Assembly (NCBI RefSeq): GCF_001613325.1
Contig: NZ_BDCD01000017.1
Coordinates: 248,001 to 312,000, forward strand
DNA from: Nocardia yamanashiensis NBRC 100130
GTDB taxonomy: Bacteria > Actinomycetota > Actinomycetes > Mycobacteriales > Mycobacteriaceae
DNA: 64,000 nucleotides
Reading direction: 5' to 3'
Made by a program: the position numbers and the translations under genes. Shown in pieces: positions 32,663 through 41,106 of the stretch (position 1 is its first letter; each line of letters opens with the position of its first letter). The notes under the pieces are model-generated. The model was not told where the DNA came from. It saw only the letters and a program-made list of their open reading frames with translations, and ran no database searches.

Positions 32663-34179
32663 CGGATCTCTCCAATCTTGCTCGGCGAATCACCCGTCAG
32701 GGCAATGGATTCCACGACGGCAGCGGCACGTTCCACCCCGTCGTCACGAAAGCGCATCCCATAGGCAGCGGCCCGCAGCACCATCTCCGGCTCCGCGGCC
32801 CGCCGCATCGCCCTCTCCAGCCGCTCCCCCGTCACCCGGGCGAACGGCAATGCCACACCCAGCCCAAGCTTTTCGAGCTGCCGCCCCCAATACGGCTGAT
32901 CGGCCTGCACCGAGCAAATCACCGACGGCACCCCGGCCCGCAGCGCCGCCGCCGTCGTCCCGGCCCCGCCGTGATGCACGGCCACCGAGCACCGAGGCAA
33001 CACCGCCTGATGATCGACCTGACTCACCACGGCAACATCCCCGTCGATGCCGCCTCGGAACATGTTCCCCGCCAGCAGCAGTCGCATCCCGCGCCGCTCA
33101 CACACCTCCCGCAGCATCCGCGCGGTAGCGGCTGGATCAGCCACCGGCATGGATCCGAACCCGGCATAGACCGGCGCACTGCCCGCCCCGAGCCATTGGT
33201 TCAACACCGCGTCCCCGCCGATCCCACTGTCCGCCTCGACCACCGGGAATCCGGTGATGAACGCCTCCCCGAGCTCATTCGCCAACCCCGGAAAGAGTTC
33301 GGCGTCATAGGCATGCAGCACGGTGCGCACACCACCACGGGGAGCACGGACGTCGCGCTGCGCGGCAGCATGGCTCGCACCGGCGGCCCGGCGCACAAGA
33401 TCGAGCTCCCCGATGCGGGTCAGACCGCGAGCGGCAGCCGGTAGCGAAGCGAACAGTGCACCTGGCTGCAGACCGGCCCATCCGAGTCGCGGGGTCGGCA
33501 TCGTCCGGCCGGGCCGGTCGGTGGCCACCGGCGGGCCCGCTGCGGGTACCGTATCGACCAGTGTGTTCGGCCACCGCGCGCTCAGCACCACTCGTGACTC
33601 CCGCGGCGCGGCCGCCGTCGCCCGCTCGAGCGCCGCTCGCAGCGCGGTGATCTCGGGTGACAAGGCGGCGGCCCGCGCCTTGGTGAGGAGCTGCCAACCA
33701 AGGCGATTGGCAGCGGCGGGAACCCGCGAGCCCCAAGCCGCCGGGACGACCGGTACCGCGCCGTTGGGCTGGATCGGGAAGAAGTGCAAGGCCGCCAAGG
33801 GGATTGCGCGGTGGCGGGCAACCTCGGCGGCAGCTTCCTCGCACGCCATGCCGGTGACGAGGATGTCGGCGGTGCGGGCGATGGCGAGCAGATCCAGTGC
33901 GGCTTCGGCGAAGCCGCGGCGTTGCAGGTCCAGCACCGCTTGCAGGCGGTGCAGCGGGTTGCGGGCGGTGAAGCGCTCGTCGTCGCGCTGGGCGCGCAGC
34001 AGCTCGCTGCTGTCCAGGCCGAAAGACGCGGCTTCGATGCCGTGCCCTTCGGCCAGACCGACCAGATTCGGCGAGACAGCGAGGGTCACGCGGTGGCCGC
34101 GCCGGATGAGCTCCTGTGCGAGCAGGATTCCCGGTTGGGCGTCACCGCGGCTGCCCGCGAAGGCCAGTAGGGCGTGCAT
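32659..34179 (-). CDS. GT1-family glycosyltransferase (MGT/UGT-like)
   Basis: A 506-residue GT-B glycosyltransferase. The N-terminus HALLAFAGSRGDAQPGILLAQ is the SRGD/Q motif of actinobacterial lipid and antibiotic glycosyltransferases, and HHGGAGTT (from His402) followed by QADQPYWGRQLEKLG is the nucleotide-sugar donor site. Comparable mycobacterial enzymes glycosylate glycopeptidolipids. Between the two domains lies a ~60-residue Ala/Gly/Arg-rich insert (~225-300), so it is somewhat longer than typical (~420). Three bases after the PapA-like gene, and overlapping the DrrA start, it is in the middle of the operon. Confidence 0.88.
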   Translation of the reverse strand: MHALLAFAGSRGDAQPGILLAQELIRRGHRVTLAVSPNLVGLAEGHGIEAASFGLDSSELLRAQRDDERFTARNPLHRLQAVLDLQRRGFAEAALDLLAIARTADILVTGMACEEAAAEVARHRAIPLAALHFFPIQPNGAVPVVPAAWGSRVPAAANRLGWQLLTKARAAALSPEITALRAALERATAAAPRESRVVLSARWPNTLVDTVPAAGPPVATDRPGRTMPTPRLGWAGLQPGALFASLPAAARGLTRIGELDLVRRAAGASHAAAQRDVRAPRGGVRTVLHAYDAELFPGLANELGEAFITGFPVVEADSGIGGDAVLNQWLGAGSAPVYAGFGSMPVADPAATARMLREVCERRGMRLLLAGNMFRGGIDGDVAVVSQVDHQAVLPRCSVAVHHGGAGTTAAALRAGVPSVICSVQADQPYWGRQLEKLGLGVALPFARVTGERLERAMRRAAEPEMVLRAAAYGMRFRDDGVERAAAVVESIALTGDSPSKIGEIR

Positions 34180-34182
34180 GGC

Positions 34183-35742
34183 TCAGACCCGCGCCGGGGC
34201 GGAGACCCGGGGGGCGTTGGCCGGATTCGCTTCCGCGGTTCCGGGCTGCTCGACCGGGATCCGGTCGTCGGTTCCGAGGACGACGGCGGCGGGTGGGCAT
34301 GGCGTGAGTGCGGCCGGGACCTGCCCCGCCGGGGTGGCGATCGGCGGCGCGGACTGCTCTTCCGTGGGCAGCCCGACGGCGAATTCGCGCATGGCGCGGG
34401 TGAATTCGGCGAGGAAGCGGTCCATTTCGGCGGCCGGGAAGGCGGCGGGGAAGCGGGTGGAGAGGCGGAGGCCGTCGGTGGCGCGGACGATCCAGAAGAA
34501 GACCTCGTCGCCGGAGTAGCACTCGGCGCGCAGGGTGTGGCCGCGCAGGGCTTCGACGAGCTGGTAGTCGGGGAGGACGCGGATGTCGAGGAAGGAGATG
34601 CCGAAGCGGGGGCGGTCGGTGCAGTCCAGGAGCTCGAGGGCCCGGGTCCAGGTGGTGTCGTTGGCGGCGCGGGAGCGGCGCAGCGCGGTGCGGGTGGATT
34701 CGAGGGAGGCGTCCGGGTCGAGATCGGGGGCCAGGGTGATGTCCAAGGGGACGACGTTCACGAACCAGCCCATGGATTCCAGCCACTTCAGATCGGGGCG
34801 GGTGGCGATGGGCATGATCGCGCGCATGGACAGATAGCCGAAGGTGCGGCGATAGGCGATGGCCAGTGCCGTGAACGCCGCCGTGGTCAGGCGATGGCCG
34901 CGCGCGGTGACGGCCTCCTCGATGCGTTCGAGTTCGGCCAGCTCCAGCAGTTTCCGCGAGACGCTGGTCTGCGGATCGGCGGAGGGGGCGTCGCTGCCGC
35001 GGGTGATGGCGGGTTCGAAGCGCGGGAGCATGCCGCCGGAACCGTCCAGAAAACGCTGCCACAGCTGCACTCCGGCGCAGGACGGGGTGAGCGCGGCGGC
35101 GGCCGCGCGTTCGTAGGCGGCGAAATCCGCGGCGCTGCCGAAGGTCACCGATTCGCGGGCCGCCTCCCCGGCCGCCACCGAGCGGTACAGGGTGCGCAGT
35201 TCCAGGATCACGATGGCCTGCGAGTAGGCGTCCATGACCGAATGGTCGGCGGCGATCAGCACGGTGAAGTCCGCGGTGTCGTGCTCGACGGTGGCGAGCA
35301 GGCAGTGCGGCCATTGCAGCGGCGACAACCGCAGTTCGAGGGCGTCGGTGAGATACGCGGTGAGCGCGGCGGGCGTGGTGACGCCGGGCACCGGCTCGTC
35401 GGTGACGGTCACCGCCTCCCCGGCGCACACCAGCCGGCCCGGTTCGCCTTCGATGCGATGGGCGAGCGTGGTGCGCAGTCCTTCGTGGCGAACGTGCCAC
35501 AGCCGCACGGTTTCCCGCCACTGCTCGGGATGGAAAGGCGCGTCCATTTCGAAGATGGTGCCGATCCAGCGCCCGCGCCCGGGTCGCGGATCGGCGGCGT
35601 CGGCGCCCTGGCAATGCCGGACGTGGACGCTGGTGAGCGGGCGATCGTCCGGGGTCCAATCGTGGCCGGGGACGAGTTCCGGTCGCCACAGGGTCAATGC
35701 TCCCGGGCGCACGGCGAATTCGGACAGGTGGGTGTATTCCAT
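34183..35742 (-). CDS. PapA-like acyltransferase (first gene of glycolipid-type operon)
   Basis: A 519-residue condensation-fold acyltransferase. The active-site motif is DHSVMDA (His167, Asp171), i.e. HxxxD with Ala in place of Gly, as in some mycobacterial PapA enzymes, which esterify sugars such as trehalose. The block RAIMPIATRPDLKWLESMGWFVNVVPLDI corresponds to the PapA/condensation hinge. The last ~60 residues are Pro/Ala-rich and probably unstructured. ATG 35742 is preferred because AGGA lies 8-9 bases upstream; ATG 35757 would add five residues. It leads a five-gene operon with very short gaps. Acyl donor and acceptor are unknown. Confidence 0.78.
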   Translation of the reverse strand: MEYTHLSEFAVRPGALTLWRPELVPGHDWTPDDRPLTSVHVRHCQGADAADPRPGRGRWIGTIFEMDAPFHPEQWRETVRLWHVRHEGLRTTLAHRIEGEPGRLVCAGEAVTVTDEPVPGVTTPAALTAYLTDALELRLSPLQWPHCLLATVEHDTADFTVLIAADHSVMDAYSQAIVILELRTLYRSVAAGEAARESVTFGSAADFAAYERAAAAALTPSCAGVQLWQRFLDGSGGMLPRFEPAITRGSDAPSADPQTSVSRKLLELAELERIEEAVTARGHRLTTAAFTALAIAYRRTFGYLSMRAIMPIATRPDLKWLESMGWFVNVVPLDITLAPDLDPDASLESTRTALRRSRAANDTTWTRALELLDCTDRPRFGISFLDIRVLPDYQLVEALRGHTLRAECYSGDEVFFWIVRATDGLRLSTRFPAAFPAAEMDRFLAEFTRAMREFAVGLPTEEQSAPPIATPAGQVPAALTPCPPAAVVLGTDDRIPVEQPGTAEANPANAPRVSAPARV

Positions 35743-35911
35743 CTCGACGGTCCTCATCGAATTTCGTGCCTACGGTTGGGCGTTCGAATTCCGTAAAGAA
35801 ATCATCGTGCGCAGAATGATTGCGCTAGCGCCCATGAACCGTGCTGGCGAATTGGAAGTTAATAGCTGAGAGGTGCTGTTGCACCAGGGAACCCATCCGG
35901 CCTTCGACGGC
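35743..35911. promoter_or_regulatory. Promoter region of the acyltransferase/glycosyltransferase/DrrAB operon
   Basis: This 169-base stretch is AT-richer than its surroundings. It contains GCGCA-GAATGAT-TGCGC (35809-35825) with a second flanking repeat AATCAT (35800-35805) / ATGATT (35816-35821), a nested inverted repeat suited to a regulator, and a small hairpin GGTGC-TGTT-GCACC (35872-35885) near the next gene's end. Confidence 0.4.
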
Positions 35912-36310
35912 CTATTTCGCACCCGCGGAACCGGATCCGGCCGCGGCGCTGCCGGTACCCAGCGCGGAGGCCAGGGTGCCGCCCGCCTGCGCGGATCCGC
36001 TGGCCGCGCCGCTGCCGGTGCCGAGCAGGCCCAGCACCGATCCGGGACCGGGGATCAGCGAGCCCACCGAACCGGCGGCGGCACTGCCGGTGCCCAGCGC
36101 CCCGGCCACCCCACCCGCGGTGGAACTGCCGGTGCCCAGTGCGGCGCTGCCGCTGCCGAGCTGCGGCAAGACGGTCTGCGAACTGCCCGCGTCGGTGGGC
36201 GGCGCGGCGGCGTCGCCCACCTCCGCGGCGGTAGCCAGGCCCGGGACCGCGAGGCTGATCGCGATTCCGGCGAGAACTGTTGCGGCACGGCTGAAAAAGG
36301 GTGCGTTCAC
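35912..36310 (-). CDS. Secreted Gly/Ala/Ser-rich repeat protein
   Basis: A 132-residue exported protein with a signal peptide (cleavage near LATAA, residue 29). The mature part is almost wholly Gly, Ala, Ser, Thr and Leu and is built on degenerate ~10-residue repeats of the form LGTGSAAAGS: ALGTGSST, ALGTGSAAAG, LLGTGSGAASG, ALGTGSAAAGSG. There is no cysteine, aromatic or catalytic motif. It could be a cell-wall or surface filler; I do not recognise a family. It lies upstream of the glycolipid operon, same strand, but is separated by 169 bases, so co-transcription is uncertain. Confidence 0.7.
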   Translation of the reverse strand: MNAPFFSRAATVLAGIAISLAVPGLATAAEVGDAAAPPTDAGSSQTVLPQLGSGSAALGTGSSTAGGVAGALGTGSAAAGSVGSLIPGPGSVLGLLGTGSGAASGSAQAGGTLASALGTGSAAAGSGSAGAK

Positions 36311-36674
36311 GGCCTGAGTCCTTTCGAACCTGCATCAGGGAGTGCGCCGGAGCACGGCGACTTTCTGTTTTGAAGCGGGCAGGCCGAGGAGGAGTGCGGC
36401 TGGCGACGCTGCCGGGAATGGCACTCGACGGGTTTTACAACTCAGCTCCGTCGGTGGGTCGATTCGACCTGCGCAACTAGAAAATCACCAAAGTCAGATC
36501 CCCGCAACTCACAGGCTCGCAAACAAATGGTTAACGAAATGTTCTGCGGCTCTTCAATGTGCGCCAGGCCACGCACAGCTGAAATTCGACGTCAATTCAC
36601 ATTGTCCGGATCTTCCGGGAAAAAACCCGTGGGAGGGATCGCCGGCGGCGATCCCTCCCACGACCGGGCGCGGA
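36311..36674. other. 364-base intergenic region
   Basis: No gene supported. It carries the promoter region of the repeat protein (nearer 36311) and the strong terminator of the small KGG gene (36629-36661). Confidence 0.55.
36629..36661 (-). terminator. Strong intrinsic terminator of the KGG gene
   Basis: A perfect 15-base stem GTGGGAGGGATCGCC / GGCGATCCCTCCCAC with a three-base loop, 14 bases past the minus-strand stop. On the minus strand it is followed by ACGGGTTTTTT, giving a T run, so it is a Rho-independent terminator. Confidence 0.8.
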
Positions 36675-36881
36675 TTACGAATCCGAGCGGGAATGGCTGC
36701 GCTGACCGCCCTTCTGCTTGGCCGCGGTCGGCTGGGCCTGCGCCCCCTTCCTGCCGGCCTCGCGCGGGTCGGCGCCGCGTGCGCTGCCGAAACTGCCGCT
36801 GCTCGCCTTCCCGCCCTTGCTGGCCTGCTCCGCGGTATCGGGCCGATTGCCGAATTGTCCGGAATTCTTGGGATCTGGCAT
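36675..36881 (-). CDS. Small KGG-motif stress protein
   Basis: A 68-residue, Gly/Ser/Lys/Gln-rich hydrophilic protein. The MPDPKNSGQFGNRPDTAEQ and ASKGGKASSG parts match actinobacterial KGG-repeat, stress-induced proteins (GsiB-like), here with one clear KGG unit and a second weak KGGQRSHS near the end. Such proteins are thought to be disordered and are induced by stress. ATG 36881 is the only reasonable start. It is followed by a strong terminator, so it is a single-gene unit. Confidence 0.7.
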   Translation of the reverse strand: MPDPKNSGQFGNRPDTAEQASKGGKASSGSFGSARGADPREAGRKGAQAQPTAAKQKGGQRSHSRSDS

Positions 36882-37023
36882 GGCCGATCAATCCTTTCGC
36901 AGTAGCCGGGTGTTGCCGTGGGCCGCGACGTCGGCCCGTTCCTGGCTCTACCCGGACCGGCACGGCCTAATCGCCGGGAAAACGAGTTGCCCGCCGGGCC
37001 TGGACTTTTGGCATGCTGGCTGG

Positions 37024-37800
37024 GTGAACGCTGGGGAGATCAGGGTCGCCGTCGCGCCGGAGTTGCAAGTGTTCGTCGGGCAGCGCGCGGCCGGGGCGGT
37101 GCGGGTGGACGGGGTGTCAAGCCTCGGGCACGTGGTGGAGTCGCTGGGGGTGCCGCTCACCGAGGTGGGCGAGCTGCGGGTCGACGGCCGCACGGTCGGG
37201 CCGGGTCATGTGCCGGTCGACGGGGAGGCCGTCACCGTACTGGCGGTCGCCCGGCCGCTGACCCTCGCGCAACCGCCGCGCTTCCTGCTCGACATCCACC
37301 TGGGCACGCTCGCCCGGCGGCTGCGGCTGCTCGGCATCGACGCCGCCTACGAGAACCCGGATATCGGCGACGCCGCGCTGGCCGCCCGTTCGGCCGCCGA
37401 GCAGCGGGTGCTGCTCTCCCGCGACCGGGGCCTGCTGCGCCGCCGCGAAATCTACTCCGGCGCATACATTTACAGCCATCGACCGGCCGAGCAGCTGGAG
37501 GACGTGCTGTCGCGTTTCGCCCCGCCGCTCACCCCGTGGACGCGCTGCACCTCCTGCAACGGGGTGCTGCGCCCGGCGGACAAGGAATCGGTGCGAGAGC
37601 TGTTGCCCGACAGCACCGGCCGCACCTACGACAGCTTCGCGCGCTGCGCCGATTGCGGCCAAACCTATTGGAAGGGAGCGCATCACGCCCGCCTCGACGA
37701 GATCGTGGCGCGGGCGCTGGCGGGCTACGGCGGGCAGCAGGCGCCGCCCGCCGGAGGGCGCGATTCCGATGCGCCGGCGGCGTCCGGCCCATACGTTTGA
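37024..37800 (+). CDS. Mut7-C RNase-domain protein with ubiquitin-like N-terminus
   Basis: A 258-residue protein. Residues ~1-80 form a MoaD/ThiS-type beta-grasp module, and ~85-235 a Mut7-C (PIN-like) RNase domain: FLLDIHLGTLARRLRLLGIDAAY with acidic Asp90, LLSRDRGLL with Asp134, and a zinc knuckle C-x2-C / C-x2-C (Cys175, Cys178, Cys208, Cys211). The last ~25 residues are Gly/Ala/Pro-rich. Fused Ubl-Mut7-C proteins are known in actinobacteria but their target RNA is not. The GTG start at 37024 is chosen because the beta-grasp domain then begins at once; no clear ribosome site is present. Confidence 0.8.
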   Translation: MNAGEIRVAVAPELQVFVGQRAAGAVRVDGVSSLGHVVESLGVPLTEVGELRVDGRTVGPGHVPVDGEAVTVLAVARPLTLAQPPRFLLDIHLGTLARRLRLLGIDAAYENPDIGDAALAARSAAEQRVLLSRDRGLLRRREIYSGAYIYSHRPAEQLEDVLSRFAPPLTPWTRCTSCNGVLRPADKESVRELLPDSTGRTYDSFARCADCGQTYWKGAHHARLDEIVARALAGYGGQQAPPAGGRDSDAPAASGPYV

Positions 37801-37833
37801 GGGCAAGCCACGTGCCCGGCCGGTAGGTAATCT

Positions 37834-37860
37834 GCGGATTCCGAAGGGCCCGCAATCCGC
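37834..37860. promoter_or_regulatory. Inverted repeat upstream of MFS gene
   Basis: GCGGATT (37834-37840) and AATCCGC (37854-37860), perfect arms with a 13-base spacer, 47 bases before the MFS start. Could be an operator. A shorter repeat GGGCA/TGCCC (37801-37817) sits directly after the preceding stop. Confidence 0.35.
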
Positions 37861-37907
37861 GACCCTGCCAGAGGACACGTTGCCTCGCGTTCGATGAAGG
37901 GGCAAGG

Positions 37908-39149
37908 ATGCCACGCACCACCCGGCTGACCATCGTGCTGCTTTTCGCGGCGTGGGTCGTCGACTACGTCGACCGGACGGTCATCAATTTCGCGCTGCCG
38001 TACATCGGCGAGGATCTGCGCCTCGATCACACCCAGCAGGGTCTGCTCGTCTCGGTGTTCTTCATCTCCTATGCCGCCGCGCAGGTGCCGGGCGGACTGC
38101 TCGCCGATCGCTACGGCGCGGTGCGGATCGGGGTGGTGGGCCTGATCGCGTGGTCGATCTTCACCGGATTGACCGCGGTGGCCTGGTCGTTCCTGGCGCT
38201 GCTGGCCATGCGCTTCCTGTTCGGCCTGGTGCAGGGGGTGTTCCCGGCGGCGGCCATCAAGGCGCTGGCCGAGCGCAGCACGCCCGAACAGCGCACCACC
38301 GCCACCGGCTGGACCAATGCCTCGAACGCGGTGGGCATTCTGCTGGCCGCGGTCATCGCCAGCATCCTGTTGCCGACCGTCGGGTGGCGGGCCATGTTCG
38401 CGATCATCTCGGTGCTGGGCGTGGCGGTGATCCTGGCCTGGCGGCGCTGGATGCCGGAACCGCTGCCGCAGGACGGCGTCCATCCGATGGCCGGGGTGGA
38501 CGCCGCCGCCCGGCGGCGGGTGCTGCTGTCGCCCGCGCTGCTCGGGTTCGCGGTCATCTTCTTCGGCTACGACGTGCTGGTGTGGGGCGTGACCGCGTGG
38601 CTGCCGACCTTCCTGCACGAGGATCGCGGGCTGTCGATGACCGTCGTTGCGATCGCCGCGGTGCCGTCCACGCTGGCCGCGGCGGCCGGCGTGGTGCTGG
38701 GCGCGCGGCTGTCGGATCGGCTGGGCGGGCATCCGCGGCTGCTGGTGGTGCCGGCCATGATGCTGACCTCGATACTGCTGTTCGTACTGCCGCGGGTCGG
38801 GTTCTTCCCGCTGTTCGTGCTCACCGGATCGGTGATGACGTTCCTGGCGGGGCTGGCGTTCATGCCCGCCTTCGCGGTTCCGCTGCGCGCGCTGCCGAGC
38901 AGCTATATCGGCGCGGCCACCGGCGTGATCATCTTCGGCGGGCAGCTGGCCGGGGTGCTCAGCCCGCTGCTGTTCGGTGTGGTGACCGATCACGCCTCGT
39001 ACACGACGGCTTTCGAGTCCATGGCGGTCGGGCCGGCGCTGAGCATCGTGGCCGCGCTGCTGGTGCCGCAGACCGCCGCGGCGTTCCGGGCCGCGACCGC
39101 GGCCCCGGAGCCGCGCCCAAATAGCGAACGGCCTTCCGTCCCCCGGTGA
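37908..39149 (+). CDS. MFS transporter (anion/organic-acid type)
   Basis: A 413-residue twelve-helix transporter. Motif A is GGLLADRYGAVRIG; the N-terminal VDYVDRTVINFALPYIGEDLRL and the AAAIKALAERSTPEQRTTATGW loop are typical of the anion:cation symporter group (glucarate/phthalate-type carriers). Substrate not fixed. ATG 37908 follows CAAGG. Its final codons and stop lie inside the left arm and loop of a strong bidirectional terminator shared with the convergent cutinase gene. Confidence 0.88.
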   Translation: MPRTTRLTIVLLFAAWVVDYVDRTVINFALPYIGEDLRLDHTQQGLLVSVFFISYAAAQVPGGLLADRYGAVRIGVVGLIAWSIFTGLTAVAWSFLALLAMRFLFGLVQGVFPAAAIKALAERSTPEQRTTATGWTNASNAVGILLAAVIASILLPTVGWRAMFAIISVLGVAVILAWRRWMPEPLPQDGVHPMAGVDAAARRRVLLSPALLGFAVIFFGYDVLVWGVTAWLPTFLHEDRGLSMTVVAIAAVPSTLAAAAGVVLGARLSDRLGGHPRLLVVPAMMLTSILLFVLPRVGFFPLFVLTGSVMTFLAGLAFMPAFAVPLRALPSSYIGAATGVIIFGGQLAGVLSPLLFGVVTDHASYTTAFESMAVGPALSIVAALLVPQTAAAFRAATAAPEPRPNSERPSVPR

Positions 39150-39165
39150 GTGGGACGGAAGGCCG
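39129..39165. terminator. Bidirectional terminator between MFS and cutinase genes
   Basis: A perfect 14-base stem CGGCCTTCCGTCCC / GGGACGGAAGGCCG with a nine-base loop that includes the MFS stop codon. Convergent genes on both sides make it a shared terminator. Confidence 0.75.
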
Positions 39166-39176
39166 TGTGACAGTTG

Positions 39177-40850
39177 CTATTTCGCGGCCGTCGTGGTGGC
39201 GGGCGCGGTGGTCGCCGGCACCGTCGTGGTGGTGGGTGCGGTGGTGGTCGGCTTGACCGCCTCCGGCGTGGTGGTGGCCGGGGCCACGGCTTCCACGGTG
39301 GTCGTCGGCGGGGCCGGGGTCGTGGTGGTCGTGGTCGTGGTCGGCGCGGTGGTCGTGGTGCCCGACGTGGTGCCGCCCGAGGTGGTGGTGCCTGAGGTGG
39401 TGCTGGGCTTGCCGGTGGTGGTGCTCGGCTGACCCGAGGAGCTGGCGGCCAGTGCGGCCTTCTCGGCGGGCTTGGTCGTGGTGGTGGTCTTCAGTTCCCC
39501 GGCCTGCGCCTTCTTGGCCAGTTCGGTCAGCCAGGCGGCGGCGTATTCGGCGGAGGTCAGCTGCTTGCCGTCCTCGGGCTTCGCGTCACGCCAGTAGTCG
39601 AAGTGATGGCCGGTGCCGTTGGGGCCCAGGGTCAGGTTGTACGGGTCGCTCAGGATGACCGGAATGGTGTTCTGGTTGGTGGTGATCAGCCCGATGATCT
39701 CGTTGAAGACCTTCTGCGGCAGGTAGGCCAGCGGCGACATGTTCTCGGCGGCAATGGAATCCGCCTGCTGGGTCTGCGGCTTGGATTCACCCGGCTTGTA
39801 GTTCGGGTCCGAGACGCGCAGCAGCACCGACAGGAAGGTCTCGTCGGAGGCCATCCAGTTCTTCTGGGACTGGATGTCGGCGAACGCCTTCATGGCGATA
39901 TTGGCGAGGTTGACCGCGACGTCCTGGCCGGTGACCGGGTTCAGCCCTTCCTTCTCCAGCTGGTCGGCATTGATCTGCCGGCCCACGTTCACCACCAGCT
40001 GCAGCAGCGAGATGTTCTTGGGCGCGGCGCAGGTGAGGTCGCCGTCGGAGCAGAAGGACGCGATCTTGCCGCCCAGTTTGCCGAACCCGCCGGAGTTGCC
40101 GGGCAGCGCACCCGAGCCGCTCGCCGAGCCGGTGCCGTTCTGGTACTTGGTATCGAAGTTGTCCGGGTTGCCGTACGGGTTCTTGGCCCCGATGAACGGC
40201 CCTTCGCCCTCGGAACGCCCCGAGTCGGCGAGGATGACGACGCCGACCACATCGTCGGGATTGACGGTCTCGTAGCGCCCGTTGGCGTCCGGTTCGCCAT
40301 TGCCGATCTTCATGGCCACCCGGCGCACCACGTCCGCGCCTTCGCTGTAGCCCACGATCGAGAACTTGGTGTTCGGGCAGGCCACCGAGATATCCCGCAT
40401 GACCTGCTGGGTATTGGCGACACCGGTGTTCACGGCGTCCTCGTAGCTGGCCATGTTCGCCGGGTAGGCGATATAGACGGCCTGGTAGGAGTCCTCGCCC
40501 TCGGCGGCGCGCGGCGCATTGACCACCGGATCGAGCCACTGGCTGGAGTGATCCCCCGACACCGCGGCCGGCAGCTCGTTGCCGTTGGCGTCCACCAGCA
40601 TCCTGGTGGTGCCCGCGACCGGCGTATCACCGCGCCCCGCCACCGAAATGGTCACCATGTCATGGCATTCCGTCACCGAAGCGCGCAGTGCCGGGTCCGC
40701 GCTCTCGGTGGTGTGCGAGGCGGTCAGCGACCACGACGCGGCCACGATGGTCGCCACGCCCAGCACCCCGAGTGCCGAAGCGGACGCCGTGATCTTCTTG
40801 TTTTTTGCCAGCAAGGCGCGTTGTCTCTGCACGAACTCGCCGAAAGCCAT
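39177..40850 (-). CDS. Membrane-anchored cutinase-family esterase with Thr-rich tail
   Basis: A 557-residue cutinase-superfamily protein. One N-terminal membrane segment (~22-40) anchors or exports it. The alpha/beta fold has Cys62 and Cys158 flanking the first half, the nucleophile Ser169 in VGYSEGADVV, and a C-terminal Asp/His (CSDGDLTC region and GHHFDYW) to complete a triad. The last ~100 residues are nearly all Thr, Ala, Pro and Val (TTTTAPTTTTTTTT), probably a wall-spanning or O-glycosylated stalk. Cutinase-like proteins of mycolata (e.g. Rv3802-type) are lipases needed for envelope lipids. Length is about twice that of a plain cutinase because of insert and tail. Confidence 0.85.
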   Translation of the reverse strand: MAFGEFVQRQRALLAKNKKITASASALGVLGVATIVAASWSLTASHTTESADPALRASVTECHDMVTISVAGRGDTPVAGTTRMLVDANGNELPAAVSGDHSSQWLDPVVNAPRAAEGEDSYQAVYIAYPANMASYEDAVNTGVANTQQVMRDISVACPNTKFSIVGYSEGADVVRRVAMKIGNGEPDANGRYETVNPDDVVGVVILADSGRSEGEGPFIGAKNPYGNPDNFDTKYQNGTGSASGSGALPGNSGGFGKLGGKIASFCSDGDLTCAAPKNISLLQLVVNVGRQINADQLEKEGLNPVTGQDVAVNLANIAMKAFADIQSQKNWMASDETFLSVLLRVSDPNYKPGESKPQTQQADSIAAENMSPLAYLPQKVFNEIIGLITTNQNTIPVILSDPYNLTLGPNGTGHHFDYWRDAKPEDGKQLTSAEYAAAWLTELAKKAQAGELKTTTTTKPAEKAALAASSSGQPSTTTGKPSTTSGTTTSGGTTSGTTTTAPTTTTTTTTPAPPTTTVEAVAPATTTPEAVKPTTTAPTTTTVPATTAPATTTAAK

Positions 40851-41106
40851 GCCCAGAACCCCATTCGAGAAAAAGCCGCAAGTGGATGGACAGGGCCCCG
40901 ACGCCTGTCATGTCAGGGGAGACGTCGCACCCCGCCGCCCCGGCGTTACTCATGCGAACGACCCGCCACCCCCGAACAGCGCCCCCTCGGACCCCGAATC
41001 CCGGGAATCATCCCATGTCAGACGGTTTTACGCGGGGATCGAAAATTCTTTGTGGCGATACCGTGCGATCCCGTCCGAACAGGCCCGCGCACGGCATGCT
41101 GCGACG

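Noticed and set aside
29483..35742. Possible polyketide or nonribosomal peptide cluster
   Set aside because: No ketosynthase, adenylation or carrier domain is in or beside it; the two condensation-fold proteins stand alone.
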